In this document: positions 48,787-56,915 of the stretch, in pieces
How positions within the stretch are numbered: position 1 is the stretch's first letter
Layout: each line of letters starts with the position of its first letter
NCBI GenBank assembly: GCA_042408965.1
Contig: JBHOQN010000124.1
Location: forward strand, 1 to 64,000
Origin: Thermogemmatispora sp042408965
Lineage (GTDB): Bacteria; Chloroflexota; Ktedonobacteria; Ktedonobacterales; Ktedonobacteraceae
Direction of reading: 5' to 3'
DNA length: 64,000 nucleotides
Notes under the pieces: model-generated
The model's input: only the letters and a program-made list of their open reading frames with translations
Told to the model about the DNA's origin: nothing
Database searches by the model: none
Program-made: the position numbers and the translations under genes

Positions 48787-50919
48787 ATGGAGACAAAACG
48801 CTGTCGTTACTGTCATAAGCTCTCGCCGGCGTACGCCCAGGTCTGCAACCGCTGCGGACACCCTTTTACGCCGCGCTCGACGCCCGGCACTCGTCGCGGT
48901 CCGGGTCGGCGCTCCATTCCGCCGGCCTCACCCCATCGTATCGGCTATCACGCCGGCCTGCACCCGGAGGATCAGCCCTACCAGTCGAGTCTCCTGCCCG
49001 CCGTTCAGCCGTCCGCCGTCCGGGATGAGTCGTCAGAGCCGGTTCATCAGGCGAAAGAGCCGGAGCAGATCCTTCTGCAGGCCCAGGAGATTCTCTCGCC
49101 GCCGTCCAGCGAACACCGGCAGAAGCCGTCCTCGCCAGCCTCTGCATCACCCCTACGGCCGAGCAGCACCCCGGAGCCAGCCTCGCCCCCACCAGCGCCG
49201 TCAGATGCCCCCGAAGAGGTCTGGCAGGCGCACTATCCCCCACGCCGCCGTATCGTTCCGGCCTTCCTGATTGTGCTCTGCCTGCTCCTGCTGGCCGTGA
49301 GCAGCATTCTGAGCTACCTGGTCATCAATCGCAAGCCCATAACGAGCGCGGCCTCACCGGCACTGACGGTCACGCCGCACTCCCTGCGCGTAGGAGAGAG
49401 CTTCACGCTGGCAGGACGAGGCTTCGGTGCCGGCGATCTTCTCGATATCAAGCGCGACGGCAACATCGCCGTCAGCACGAGTGATGGGTCCCCCCTGCAG
49501 GTGCACGCCAACGCCGTTGGAGCCTTCACTGTGGCGATCACCGTCGGCGCCGACTGGCATCCGGGACTGCACCAGATCTTCGTCATCGATCAAGGCCAGT
49601 TGCTGAGCGTCTCGACGAGCGTGACAGTGCTGGAGGCGCCGCCCGCCACGCCGCAGCTCAAGCTCTCGGACTACGAGGTCAACCTGGGCGCGGACGTGCC
49701 AGGAGCAGCGACCCAGGAGGCCATCACTCTGCTCAACGTCGGTGCTGGCCAGTTGAGCTGGCAGGCCAGCAGTGATCGCACCTGGTTGAGCGTGACGCCG
49801 GAAAGCGGCAGCTTCTCCAACAGCCAGAGCGTGACGCTGACGGTCAGGCGTCTCAACCTCGCGCCCGGGCACTACACGGGCCGTGTCACCTTCAGGCAGA
49901 CAGGGGCAGGCGGCACGCCACAGATTGTGACGGTAGACATGACGGTGCTGTCAGCCAGCGGCAGCCTGAGTCTCAGCCCGGCCAGCCTGACCTTCACGAC
50001 GAGCGCCGCGCAGAATCCTCCCGCCCAGAGCGTGACGCTGCAGAACACCGGCACACAGCCCCTGGACTGGAGCAGCAAGGTTGCGAGCGGCAGCGCCTGG
50101 CTAAGGCTCACACCGGGCAGTGGCCATCTCGCGCCCGGCGCCAGCGTGACAGTGAGTGTCAGCGTCAGCCCAGGCGGGCTGGCCCTCGGCAGCTACCAGA
50201 GTAGCGTCATCTTCCAGGGAGGCGGCAGCCCGCAACTCACGGTGACCCTCAACGTCGTGGCCCCCGGCAACCTGGTCGTCTCTCCAACGGCGCTCAGCGT
50301 CAGCGCCACACAGGGCGAGAATCCAGCCGACCAGACGGTAACCCTGCAGAACACCGGCGGGCTGGTGCTGGACTGGAGCCTGAGCAGCAGCACCCAGGAC
50401 GGCACGCACTGGCTGAGCGCCACGCCTACCAGCGGCCACCTTGCGCCAGGAGCGAGCGCCAGCGTCAAGGTGCATCTCAGCACCGCCAGCCTGGCCACTG
50501 GCAGCTATCAGGGCAGCCTGAGCTTCGAGGTGGATGCAAGCGCCACGCCCCGGCAGGTCAGCGTCACCCTGACGGTGAAAGCCGCGCCAGCGCCGGCCAT
50601 CGCGGCCACCCCTGCTATCCTGATCTTCGACGTCTCGCATGGCAGCAATCCCGCGGCGCAGACGGTGACCATCACCAACACGGGCAACGCCCCCCTCAAC
50701 TGGAGCATCAGCGGCGATGCCAGCAGCCCGCCTGTCACCATTACGCCGGCCAGCGGCCAGGCCCTGGCGCCGGGCAGGAGCGTGCAGGTCAGCATCGCGC
50801 CCGTGGTGGCCCAGCTTCCCGCCAACACCTCGCAGAGCCTCACGCTCACCGTAAGCGACAGCGACCCCGGCAACAGCGTTGCCAGTCAGCAGATTCTCAT
50901 CCTGATCGCCATCATTTAG
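48787..50919 (+). CDS. Zinc-ribbon membrane protein with extracellular Ig-like (BACON-type) repeats
   Basis: A 710-residue protein that spans the membrane once. Residues about 6-27 form a zinc ribbon (CRYCHKLSP and CNRCG), followed by a proline/serine-rich cytoplasmic region, a membrane helix (AFLIVLCLLLLAVSSILSYL, about 158-180), and an outer part. The outer part begins with an IPT-like module (VTPHSLRVGESFTLAGRGFG) and continues with four beta-sandwich repeats marked by NTGxxPLxWS and SGHLAPGAS, similar to BACON/ASPM-type domains. Its role may be surface adhesion or sensing; I infer topology only. ATG 48787 is the first start in a long frame with a weak site. Confidence 0.7.
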   Translation: METKRCRYCHKLSPAYAQVCNRCGHPFTPRSTPGTRRGPGRRSIPPASPHRIGYHAGLHPEDQPYQSSLLPAVQPSAVRDESSEPVHQAKEPEQILLQAQEILSPPSSEHRQKPSSPASASPLRPSSTPEPASPPPAPSDAPEEVWQAHYPPRRRIVPAFLIVLCLLLLAVSSILSYLVINRKPITSAASPALTVTPHSLRVGESFTLAGRGFGAGDLLDIKRDGNIAVSTSDGSPLQVHANAVGAFTVAITVGADWHPGLHQIFVIDQGQLLSVSTSVTVLEAPPATPQLKLSDYEVNLGADVPGAATQEAITLLNVGAGQLSWQASSDRTWLSVTPESGSFSNSQSVTLTVRRLNLAPGHYTGRVTFRQTGAGGTPQIVTVDMTVLSASGSLSLSPASLTFTTSAAQNPPAQSVTLQNTGTQPLDWSSKVASGSAWLRLTPGSGHLAPGASVTVSVSVSPGGLALGSYQSSVIFQGGGSPQLTVTLNVVAPGNLVVSPTALSVSATQGENPADQTVTLQNTGGLVLDWSLSSSTQDGTHWLSATPTSGHLAPGASASVKVHLSTASLATGSYQGSLSFEVDASATPRQVSVTLTVKAAPAPAIAATPAILIFDVSHGSNPAAQTVTITNTGNAPLNWSISGDASSPPVTITPASGQALAPGRSVQVSIAPVVAQLPANTSQSLTLTVSDSDPGNSVASQQILILIAII

Positions 50920-50949
50920 GAGCCAGGTGCAGGCCAGGGTCCCCGACCC

Positions 50950-50978
50950 TTGCTAGCACCGATGCTCTATGCTACACT
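50950..50978 (+). promoter_or_regulatory. Promoter of the ferredoxin-like gene
   Basis: TTGCTA (50950-50955), 17 bases, TACACT (50973-50978), about 126 bases upstream of GTG 51104. Confidence 0.5.
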
Positions 50979-51103
50979 CTGACCAGGTCTTTTCGTCTGG
51001 CTTTTGCAAGAGACAGCGATGGCCCGGTGCGGCCTCCGAGCATCACGAGCATCAGCCGCAGTCGGCCGGCGCTCTTGCAGACATCATCTGGAGGATAGCA
51101 ATC

Positions 51104-51427
51104 GTGCCAACGATTACGTTTGTACGTGAGAAGGTAAAGGTAGAGGTTCCCCAGGGGGATAGCGTACGCTACCCGGCACTGGAAAACGATGTTCCGGTCT
51201 ACTGCGGCCTGTGGAAATTCGCCAACTGCCATGGCAACGGTCTGTGCGGGACAGACCGTGTGGCGGTCTACCCCGCCGATCACACCAATGAGCTGACCTT
51301 CATGGAGAAGTTCTGGCTGCGCAAGGACCTGCAGAAGAACCCGCACATGCGCCTGGCCTGTCAGGTGCGCGTCTTCGGGGATGTGAACGTCGAAACCCAG
51401 TGTGGCAAGCCGGGCGAGGAGAAGTAA
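51104..51427 (+). CDS. Small ferredoxin-like [2Fe-2S] protein candidate
   Basis: A 107-residue soluble protein. It starts at GTG 51104 after GGAGGATAGC. Four cysteines lie in CGLWKFANCHGNGLC and, further on, LACQVRV; a fifth is near the C-terminus (TQCGKPG). The C-x8-C-x5-C spacing plus a distant ACQ resembles plant-type ferredoxins but is not the standard C-x4-C-x2-C. The N-terminal strands TITFVREKVKVEVPQGDS fit a ferredoxin beta-grasp fold. An electron-carrier role is inferred. It has its own promoter and terminator, so it is probably transcribed alone. Confidence 0.65.
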   Translation: MPTITFVREKVKVEVPQGDSVRYPALENDVPVYCGLWKFANCHGNGLCGTDRVAVYPADHTNELTFMEKFWLRKDLQKNPHMRLACQVRVFGDVNVETQCGKPGEEK

Positions 51428-51464
51428 GTAGCGGGGCCAGGTTGGGCCGGGCCGGCTATCCAGC

Positions 51465-51486
51465 GAGGGGAGCCCGCCCTCCCCTC
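51465..51486. terminator. Hairpin between convergent ferredoxin-like and zinc-ribbon genes
   Basis: GAGGGGAG (51465-51472) pairs with CTCCCCTC (51479-51486) over a six-base loop. Confidence 0.6.
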
Positions 51487-51509
51487 CTCTGCTGGTTGTG
51501 CGAGGAGGG

Positions 51510-52586
51510 CTAGCGCACCACGAAGTAGAGCCTGATCGCCAGTTGCGGCTGCCCCGCCGTGCCATCGCTCCAGTAGAGTTCGATCATCCCCTCCAGCGGC
51601 TGTAAGAAGCGCATCATCGAAACCCCCGTCCATGAGCCACCCTTGCCGTCAGGCGTCGACTTTGAAAGGACCTGATAGAGCAGGCCATTGGTATACCACT
51701 TGACGGTGACCGTACCAGCTTTTTTGGCGTGCACGCTGTAGGTCAGGTAGATGGTCTGGCCGGGCTTGAAGACCTGGCCCGGCTGGAGGGCGATGCCCGT
51801 TTTGGGATCGACGCTGGGCGCCGTGGTGGCCGAGCTGATGATACCGTAGGCCGGACCATTCTCGCTGGCCTTGGGATCAGGTAGATGGGCCGGTGGCGTG
51901 GCCGGGAGATTGGGCGGCGCGACACCGAAGAGCTGGCCTACAAAGGCGAACTTGCCGCTCGCCCTGGCATAATAGGCGGCCCCCCCACAGAGCAGCAGCA
52001 TTACCAGCACGAAGCTGATCAGCCCGCTGATGGCGCGATAGCGCGGAATGATCGGCCGTGGCCGCGTATACATCGGCGGAATATACAGGGCCTCTTCCTC
52101 GGTGGGAATGCCAGCGATGGGCGGACCAGGCACCTGCGACTGCTGCAGTGCTGGCAGGAGCGCGCCGGTCTGAAGGGTCTGGCCCGGCGGCAGGAGAATC
52201 AGCGACTGCGTCGTTCCCGCGGCTGCACCGGCGCTGGCATCTTGATAGGGCACAGGAAGCATAGACATGGCCGGTCCCTGGCCGAAGGGCTGCTGCGCTA
52301 CGCCCGCGGCGAACGCTTGCTGGTCGGTCGGGAATGGCTCCTGCCCAGCGGGCACAGCCGCGGAGGGCTGCGACCAGAACGTGGGATAGCTGACCCCCGA
52401 ACCGCCAGCACCCGTCAGTGATTGTGCGCTCCACTCTGTCCCGGTGGCCCCCATGGTTCCCAGACCGCTGCCCGGCAGACCAGAGGCCTCAGCCACACCA
52501 GCCGCCGGAGTCGCTGGCCCACCACAGTAAGGACAGGGATCATTGCTCGCCGGTCGATAGGTATTACAATGCAGACAGAGCATCAT
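51510..52586 (-). CDS. Zinc-ribbon single-pass membrane protein
   Basis: A 358-residue protein of unknown function. The N-terminal LCLHCNTYRP and CPYCGG form a zinc ribbon; a glutamine/proline/glycine-rich, probably disordered region follows (about 25-185), then a membrane helix (ISGLISFVLVMLLLCGGAAYY, about 183-205) and an outer domain of about 150 residues with strand-like segments (IYLTYSVHAKKAGTVTVKWY). ATG 52586 with AAGGTG is used; GTG 52625 behind AAGGTGG is an equally possible start. Its layout parallels the protein at 48787-50919, with a different outer domain. Confidence 0.65.
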   Translation of the reverse strand: MMLCLHCNTYRPASNDPCPYCGGPATPAAGVAEASGLPGSGLGTMGATGTEWSAQSLTGAGGSGVSYPTFWSQPSAAVPAGQEPFPTDQQAFAAGVAQQPFGQGPAMSMLPVPYQDASAGAAAGTTQSLILLPPGQTLQTGALLPALQQSQVPGPPIAGIPTEEEALYIPPMYTRPRPIIPRYRAISGLISFVLVMLLLCGGAAYYARASGKFAFVGQLFGVAPPNLPATPPAHLPDPKASENGPAYGIISSATTAPSVDPKTGIALQPGQVFKPGQTIYLTYSVHAKKAGTVTVKWYTNGLLYQVLSKSTPDGKGGSWTGVSMMRFLQPLEGMIELYWSDGTAGQPQLAIRLYFVVR

Positions 52587-52779
52587 CACAATCACCTTCG
52601 CTGTTGAGAGTTGAGCCTCGCTCACATCGATCCACCTTCAGACGGTAGCATTCTTGTCCGTTGCGGTCAAGAGAGGAAGGGAGCATTAGGGCAAAATGGC
52701 TATCTCCACTATATGCGAATGCATATCATCCTGTATCCAGACGCCTGATCATGGAGCGCGTTCGCGGCAGCGACCGCTC

Positions 52780-52808
52780 TTGAATCGACCCGGGCGGCAT
52801 GATAGCAT
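52780..52808 (+). promoter_or_regulatory. Possible promoter of the 95-residue unknown gene
   Basis: TTGAAT (52780-52785), 17 bases, TAGCAT (52803-52808), 45 bases before the start. Confidence 0.35.
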
Positions 52809-52853
52809 TACGTATAGTGAGGCTGCGGGCGCATCCTGGCCGGAGCGTACCGC

Positions 52854-53141
52854 ATGGTGACCCAGTCGCTGGCCTGTAGAGCACCTATGGCAGAGACACA
52901 GGAAGAATGGTACCAACGCCAGGCCGTTGAACATCTGGCACAACATATTCCATTTGAGCAGGATGTCGCCTCAAGGGCAGAGCAGATCGAGATGCTGCGC
53001 AGCCTGGTCATCCGCCACGGCCGCCAGATGAATCCTGAGCTATTCGGCTTCGAGGCGCGCTGTGAGCTGATGCGCCTGGGACTGTGGGATCGCATCGGGC
53101 CGGGTCCGGGTCCACAGCGCGATCCTGAGGAGCAACCGTAA
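52854..53141 (+). CDS. Small soluble protein of unknown function
   Basis: A 95-residue protein, mostly helical (ETQEEWYQRQAVEHLAQHI, then VASRAEQIEMLRSLVIRHG), without a signal or membrane segment. ATG 52854 has GGAG 12 bases upstream; ATG 52887 is an alternative that begins at the helical part. It ends 40 bases before an SDR gene. I do not recognise the family. Confidence 0.5.
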   Translation: MVTQSLACRAPMAETQEEWYQRQAVEHLAQHIPFEQDVASRAEQIEMLRSLVIRHGRQMNPELFGFEARCELMRLGLWDRIGPGPGPQRDPEEQP

Positions 53142-53181
53142 GGAGCAGACGGCGCAAGAGAACCACGCGGAGTGAGAGAAG

Positions 53182-54054
53182 ATGACGACCACGGCAAGGA
53201 ATGCAACCATCGTGATTACTGGCTGCTCCAGCGGTTTCGGGCGCGTCACGGCGCTGCACCTGGCGCAGCGTGGCTGGCAGGTCTTCGCCACCGTGCGCCG
53301 CGAGGACGATCGCACGGAACTGCTGGCAGCGGCCAGGGAGGCGGGCATCGCCGCCCACCTGACGCCACTGCTCTGCGACATCACCGACGCCGCGCAGGTG
53401 GCGGACCTCGCCGCGCAGGTGCACGCGACCACGCCGCGGCTCAGCGCGCTTCTCAACAATGCCGGCACAGCCTTCGCTGGCCCGCTCGAGCTGATCTCTC
53501 TGGACGATCTGCGCGCGCAGTTTGAGGTGAACACGATTGCTCACCTCGGCGTCACCCAGGCCCTGTTGCCGCTGCTCAAGGAGGCCAGCGGGACGATCAT
53601 CAACGTCAGCAGCGTGAATGGGCGCATCTCCCTGCCAGCCCTCGGCCCTTACGGAGCCAGCAAGTTCGCGCTGGAGGCCCTCAGCGACTCGCTGCGCATC
53701 GAACTGGCCCCCTTCGGGGTGCGCGTGGTGGTGATCGAACCTTCATCCAGCCCGACACACATCTGGTACACGAGCATGGAGCGCGCGCGCGCCAGACTGG
53801 AGCAGTACCGTGGGCAGGGCAGCCCCTACGAGCGCCTGCTGACGGTCATGGAGAAGAGCGCCGGCCGTCTGGCGGCGGGCCGCGGCGGCTTTCCCCCGCA
53901 GCGCTTTGCCGACACAGTTGAGCGCATCCTCACCAGCCGGCGGCCACGCGCGCGCTACGTGATCCCGGCAAGCATGGCCAGGTCCATCCGCCTGCGCTCC
54001 TGGCTTCCCGACAGGGTCTGGGACTCCCTGGTTCGCCGTAACCTCCACTGGTGA
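53182..54054 (+). CDS. SDR-family oxidoreductase
   Basis: A 290-residue classical short-chain dehydrogenase. The cofactor loop is TGCSSGFGR, the NNAG motif is LLNNAGTAF, the catalytic serine lies in INVSSVNG and YGASK gives the Tyr/Lys pair. The C-terminal extension (about 200-290) resembles retinol-dehydrogenase-like SDRs that act on lipophilic alcohols. Substrate is not known. It is followed after 114 bases by proline dehydrogenase, probably under a separate promoter. Confidence 0.88.
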   Translation: MTTTARNATIVITGCSSGFGRVTALHLAQRGWQVFATVRREDDRTELLAAAREAGIAAHLTPLLCDITDAAQVADLAAQVHATTPRLSALLNNAGTAFAGPLELISLDDLRAQFEVNTIAHLGVTQALLPLLKEASGTIINVSSVNGRISLPALGPYGASKFALEALSDSLRIELAPFGVRVVVIEPSSSPTHIWYTSMERARARLEQYRGQGSPYERLLTVMEKSAGRLAAGRGGFPPQRFADTVERILTSRRPRARYVIPASMARSIRLRSWLPDRVWDSLVRRNLHW

Positions 54055-54079
54055 GGACCAGCGCGACGGGGCCGCAGTC

Positions 54080-54109
54080 GGGACAGCCTGGACAGTTTTG
54101 TGCTATCAT
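54080..54109 (+). promoter_or_regulatory. Extended -10 promoter of the proline dehydrogenase gene
   Basis: GGGACA (54080-54085), 18 bases, TGCTATCAT with TATCAT at 54104-54109. It lies 60 bases before the start. Confidence 0.4.
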
Positions 54110-54168
54110 CAGGAGCAGAGAGTCTTGGTGAGAGTCTCTTATCTTATCGCTTTGCGCAGGGGGCACTG

Positions 54169-55077
54169 ATGCTCAAAGATACACTGCTGTATCTCTCACA
54201 AAACCAGAATGTGCGCAATTTCGCACTGTCTAACCGCGCCGCACGCAGCTTCTCCCATCGCTTTGTGGCCGGTGAGGAGCTGGCCGAGTGCGTGGCGGCC
54301 ACGCGCGCCCTCAATCAGAAGGGCCTGAGCGTCGCGCTTGATTATCTCGGCGAAAACGTGACGGACGAACATGAGGCGCGGGCCACCACCGAGGCCTATA
54401 TCCAGGCCCTGGACTGCATTAAACAGGCCGGACTGAACGCGAACATCTCCATCAAGCTGACAGCCCTGGGACTGGACATCGCGCAGGATCTCTGCGAGGA
54501 GAATCTGCGCCGACTGCTCTCCTACGCGCACCAGTTCCCGCTCTTTGTCTGCGTCGATATGGAAGGCTCGGCCTACACCGAGCGCACGATCGACATCACG
54601 CTGCGCATGCACCGCGAGTTCGAGCATGTCGGTACGGTCATTCAGGCCTATCTCCACCGCAGCAAGCAGGGCCTGGAGCGGCTACTGGCCGAGGGCGTCC
54701 GTGTGCGCCTGGTCAAGGGAGCCTACCGCGAGCCGGCAACGCTGGCTTTCCAGCAGAAGGCTGAGGTCGACGCGAATTATGTGCGCCTGATGGGGATGCT
54801 GCTCCTGCGCGGCAACTTCCCGGCGATCGCGACCCATGACGCGGAGATCATTCGCGCAACCTGCAAGTTCGCACGCGACAACGGGATCAGCCGCGAGGCC
54901 TTCGAGTTCCAGATGCTCTATGGCATCCGCCGCGATCTACAGGAGCAGCTCGCAGGCCAGGGCTACAACGTGCGCATCTACGTGCCCTACGGCTCGCAGT
55001 GGTATCCCTACCTGATGCGCCGCCTGGCCGAGCGCCCGGCCAATCTGATGTTTGTGCTCAGCAACCTGTGGCGCTGA
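54169..55077 (+). CDS. Proline dehydrogenase
   Basis: FAD enzyme that oxidises proline to pyrroline-5-carboxylate, feeding electrons to the quinone pool. The 302-residue monofunctional form matches the short enzymes of Gram-positives and Deinococcus-Thermus. Landmarks are DYLGENVTDEHEA near the N-terminus, the core VCVDMEGS, QAYLHRS, RLVKGAYREP, and the C-terminal FQMLYGIR and YVPYGSQWYPYLMRRLAERP. ATG 54169 follows CAGGGGG; the frame runs back to 54100 without family sequence. The pyrroline-5-carboxylate dehydrogenase is not in the window. Confidence 0.93.
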   Translation: MLKDTLLYLSQNQNVRNFALSNRAARSFSHRFVAGEELAECVAATRALNQKGLSVALDYLGENVTDEHEARATTEAYIQALDCIKQAGLNANISIKLTALGLDIAQDLCEENLRRLLSYAHQFPLFVCVDMEGSAYTERTIDITLRMHREFEHVGTVIQAYLHRSKQGLERLLAEGVRVRLVKGAYREPATLAFQQKAEVDANYVRLMGMLLLRGNFPAIATHDAEIIRATCKFARDNGISREAFEFQMLYGIRRDLQEQLAGQGYNVRIYVPYGSQWYPYLMRRLAERPANLMFVLSNLWR

Positions 55078-55117
55078 GCCGCGAAAAACCTGGATCAGAT
55101 CAAAGGACTGTTGTCGC

Positions 55118-55999
55118 ATGACCGCTCAATTCGTTGTTGCTGCCAGCGTGGCCGATGTACGCCACGATCCCGATGCTGCCTCTGAACTGGTGACGCAGGC
55201 GCTGATGAACCGGCCGGTCGAGGCCGGCGCGCGCTGCGGCGAGTGGACCCACGTCACGCTTTCGGACTACAGCGGCTGGATACGCAGCGCGGAACTGGAG
55301 GAGCCGATCACCCCGGTGTTCTGCCGCGTGAGCGACTGCTGCGGAACGCCCCTGCGGCTGACTGCGGTGATTGCGGTGCCGCGCGCCACGCTCTACGAAG
55401 AGGCCGAGGGGGAGAGCGCCTGCGGCCAGGTCTATCTCTCGACGGCTCTGCCGGCCCTGGACACCAGCCGGCGGGAGCGCGTGCAGGTGGCTCTGCCGGG
55501 CGAACGCCAGGCCTGGATCGAGCGCGAGGCCCTGGAGGTGCGCCTGGCAGACGACCTCTATCCGCGTCAGCCAGTGAGCGCTGCCATCGCCTGCGCCCAG
55601 CAACTGCTGGGAACGCCCTACCTCTGGGGCGGCACAACCTGCGAGGGAATCGACTGCAGCGGGCTGGTGCAGCTCTGCTATCGCATGGCCGGCTATGCGC
55701 TGCCACGCGACGCCGACCAGCAATACGCCTTCCTCTCGCAGGAGGTCGGCCTGGCGGAGATGTGCGCCGGGGATCTGATCTTCTTTGGCCGCGAGCGGAT
55801 CACCCACGTGGCGCTGGCGCTCAACGCCTTCGCGTTCCTGCACGCCGAGGGACGGGACTACCATCGGGTGACGATCAACAGCCTGCGGGAGAGTGACCTG
55901 CACTACAGCCCTCGCCTGGCGACCTGCATCTGGGGAATCAAGCGCGTGGCGAACGTGGACGAGCGGCAGGCTCCAGGCTCAGTGGCACTGAGGCACTGA
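55118..55999 (+). CDS. NlpC/P60-family peptidase with SH3-like domains
   Basis: A 293-residue cell-wall peptidase of the C40 family, probably cutting gamma-D-Glu-diamino acid bonds. Residues 1-150 hold two SH3-like modules (ASVADVRHDP, GWIRSAELEE). The NlpC/P60 domain has the catalytic cysteine in IDCSGLVQLCY (about 186), and the histidines in THVALALN and LHAEGRD. There is no clear signal peptide, so it may act on imported muropeptides, as do YkfC-like enzymes. ATG 55118 follows AAAGGA; the longer frame overlaps the proline dehydrogenase gene. Confidence 0.9.
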   Translation: MTAQFVVAASVADVRHDPDAASELVTQALMNRPVEAGARCGEWTHVTLSDYSGWIRSAELEEPITPVFCRVSDCCGTPLRLTAVIAVPRATLYEEAEGESACGQVYLSTALPALDTSRRERVQVALPGERQAWIEREALEVRLADDLYPRQPVSAAIACAQQLLGTPYLWGGTTCEGIDCSGLVQLCYRMAGYALPRDADQQYAFLSQEVGLAEMCAGDLIFFGRERITHVALALNAFAFLHAEGRDYHRVTINSLRESDLHYSPRLATCIWGIKRVANVDERQAPGSVALRH

Positions 56000-56054
56000 C
56001 CGTTCGAGCTGGCAGGCCCGCGGCACGGTCCCGCGGGCCAGGTTTCAGCGCATG

Positions 56055-56084
56055 CTCTGCTCTGCTCTGCTCTGCTCTGCCCTG
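56055..56084. repeat. CTCTG pentanucleotide repeat
   Basis: Five perfect CTCTG units (56055-56079) followed by CCCTG and further decaying copies to about 56100. It lies between two genes and is outside any supported frame. Confidence 0.9.
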
Positions 56085-56267
56085 CCCCGTCCCGTTCCGT
56101 ATCGGCTCGTATCGCGCTCACCCCACCCGGCGTGGCAACGAGCGACCATGCTGCGCGCCAGAATATGTCAACAATCAGCCATTGCAGAGGAGCGAGCCGA
56201 AGGAGTATCATTCCCTGCAGGCCTTCGGAAGGGAAGCGCCAGCACGCTGTAGCTGAGAGAGGAATCT

Positions 56268-56798
56268 ATGCCGATTCTTTCATTTAATGGCATCTGGCCC
56301 ACCATCGCCAGGGATGTCTTCATCGCCCCCGGTGCCTACATCATCGGCAACGTGACGATTCACGAGGGGGCGAGTATCTGGTACAATACCGTCATTCGCG
56401 GCGACACCGGCCCGATCGTCATCGGGCGCCGCACGAACATTCAGGACAACTGTACCCTGCATCTTGATGCCGACGCCCCGCTGACAATCGGCGACGAGTG
56501 CACCATCGGCCACGGCTGCGTCATCCACGGAGCCACCCTGGGCAACCAGGTTCTGCTGGGCATGAAGTCCGTGGTGCTCAATCACGCGCAGATCGGCTCG
56601 CGCAGCATCATCGGCGCCTGCGCGCTGGTCAGCGAGCGCAAAGAGATTCCCAGCGGCGTCCTCGCCCTGGGCGTGCCAGCGAAGGTCGTGCGCGAGCTGA
56701 CGCCCGCCGAGATCGAGCATCTCCTCTCAAGCGCTCAGGGCTACGTCGAGCGCGCCGCCCGCCACAAGGCTGCCCTGGCGGAGGGCATCCTCTACTGA
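56268..56798 (+). CDS. Gamma-class carbonic anhydrase-like protein
   Basis: A 176-residue left-handed beta-helix protein that would form a trimer with a metal at each interface. Hexapeptide repeats run through most of the chain. The metal ligands are the histidines in NCTLHLD, and in TIGHGCVIHG; R and D of VIRGDTGP and Q of NIQDN are also conserved. ATG 56268 follows AGAGAGGAATCT. Many members of this family are active carbonic anhydrases, others are not. It stands alone between the NlpC/P60 and CopCD genes. Confidence 0.92.
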   Translation: MPILSFNGIWPTIARDVFIAPGAYIIGNVTIHEGASIWYNTVIRGDTGPIVIGRRTNIQDNCTLHLDADAPLTIGDECTIGHGCVIHGATLGNQVLLGMKSVVLNHAQIGSRSIIGACALVSERKEIPSGVLALGVPAKVVRELTPAEIEHLLSSAQGYVERAARHKAALAEGILY

Positions 56799-56816
56799 TG
56801 AGGCGAGCGTGAGCGC

Positions 56817-56861
56817 CATGCCGTGCCGGCCCGGGGGGTCCCGGCCGCGCGGCGCGGCATG
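56817..56861. terminator. Hairpin between convergent carbonic anhydrase and CopCD genes
   Basis: CATGCCG (56817-56823) pairs with CGGCATG (56855-56861); further complementary GGCC/GGCC segments lie inside. Confidence 0.5.
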
Positions 56862-56915
56862 TCCTGGATGGGAGAGCGACCGCCAGCCGCGACACTCAGC
56901 GCCAACCGACGCGCA

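Noticed and set aside
56055..56100. The CTCTG tract considered as a CRISPR or coding repeat
   Set aside because: Units are five bases, contiguous and outside any supported frame.
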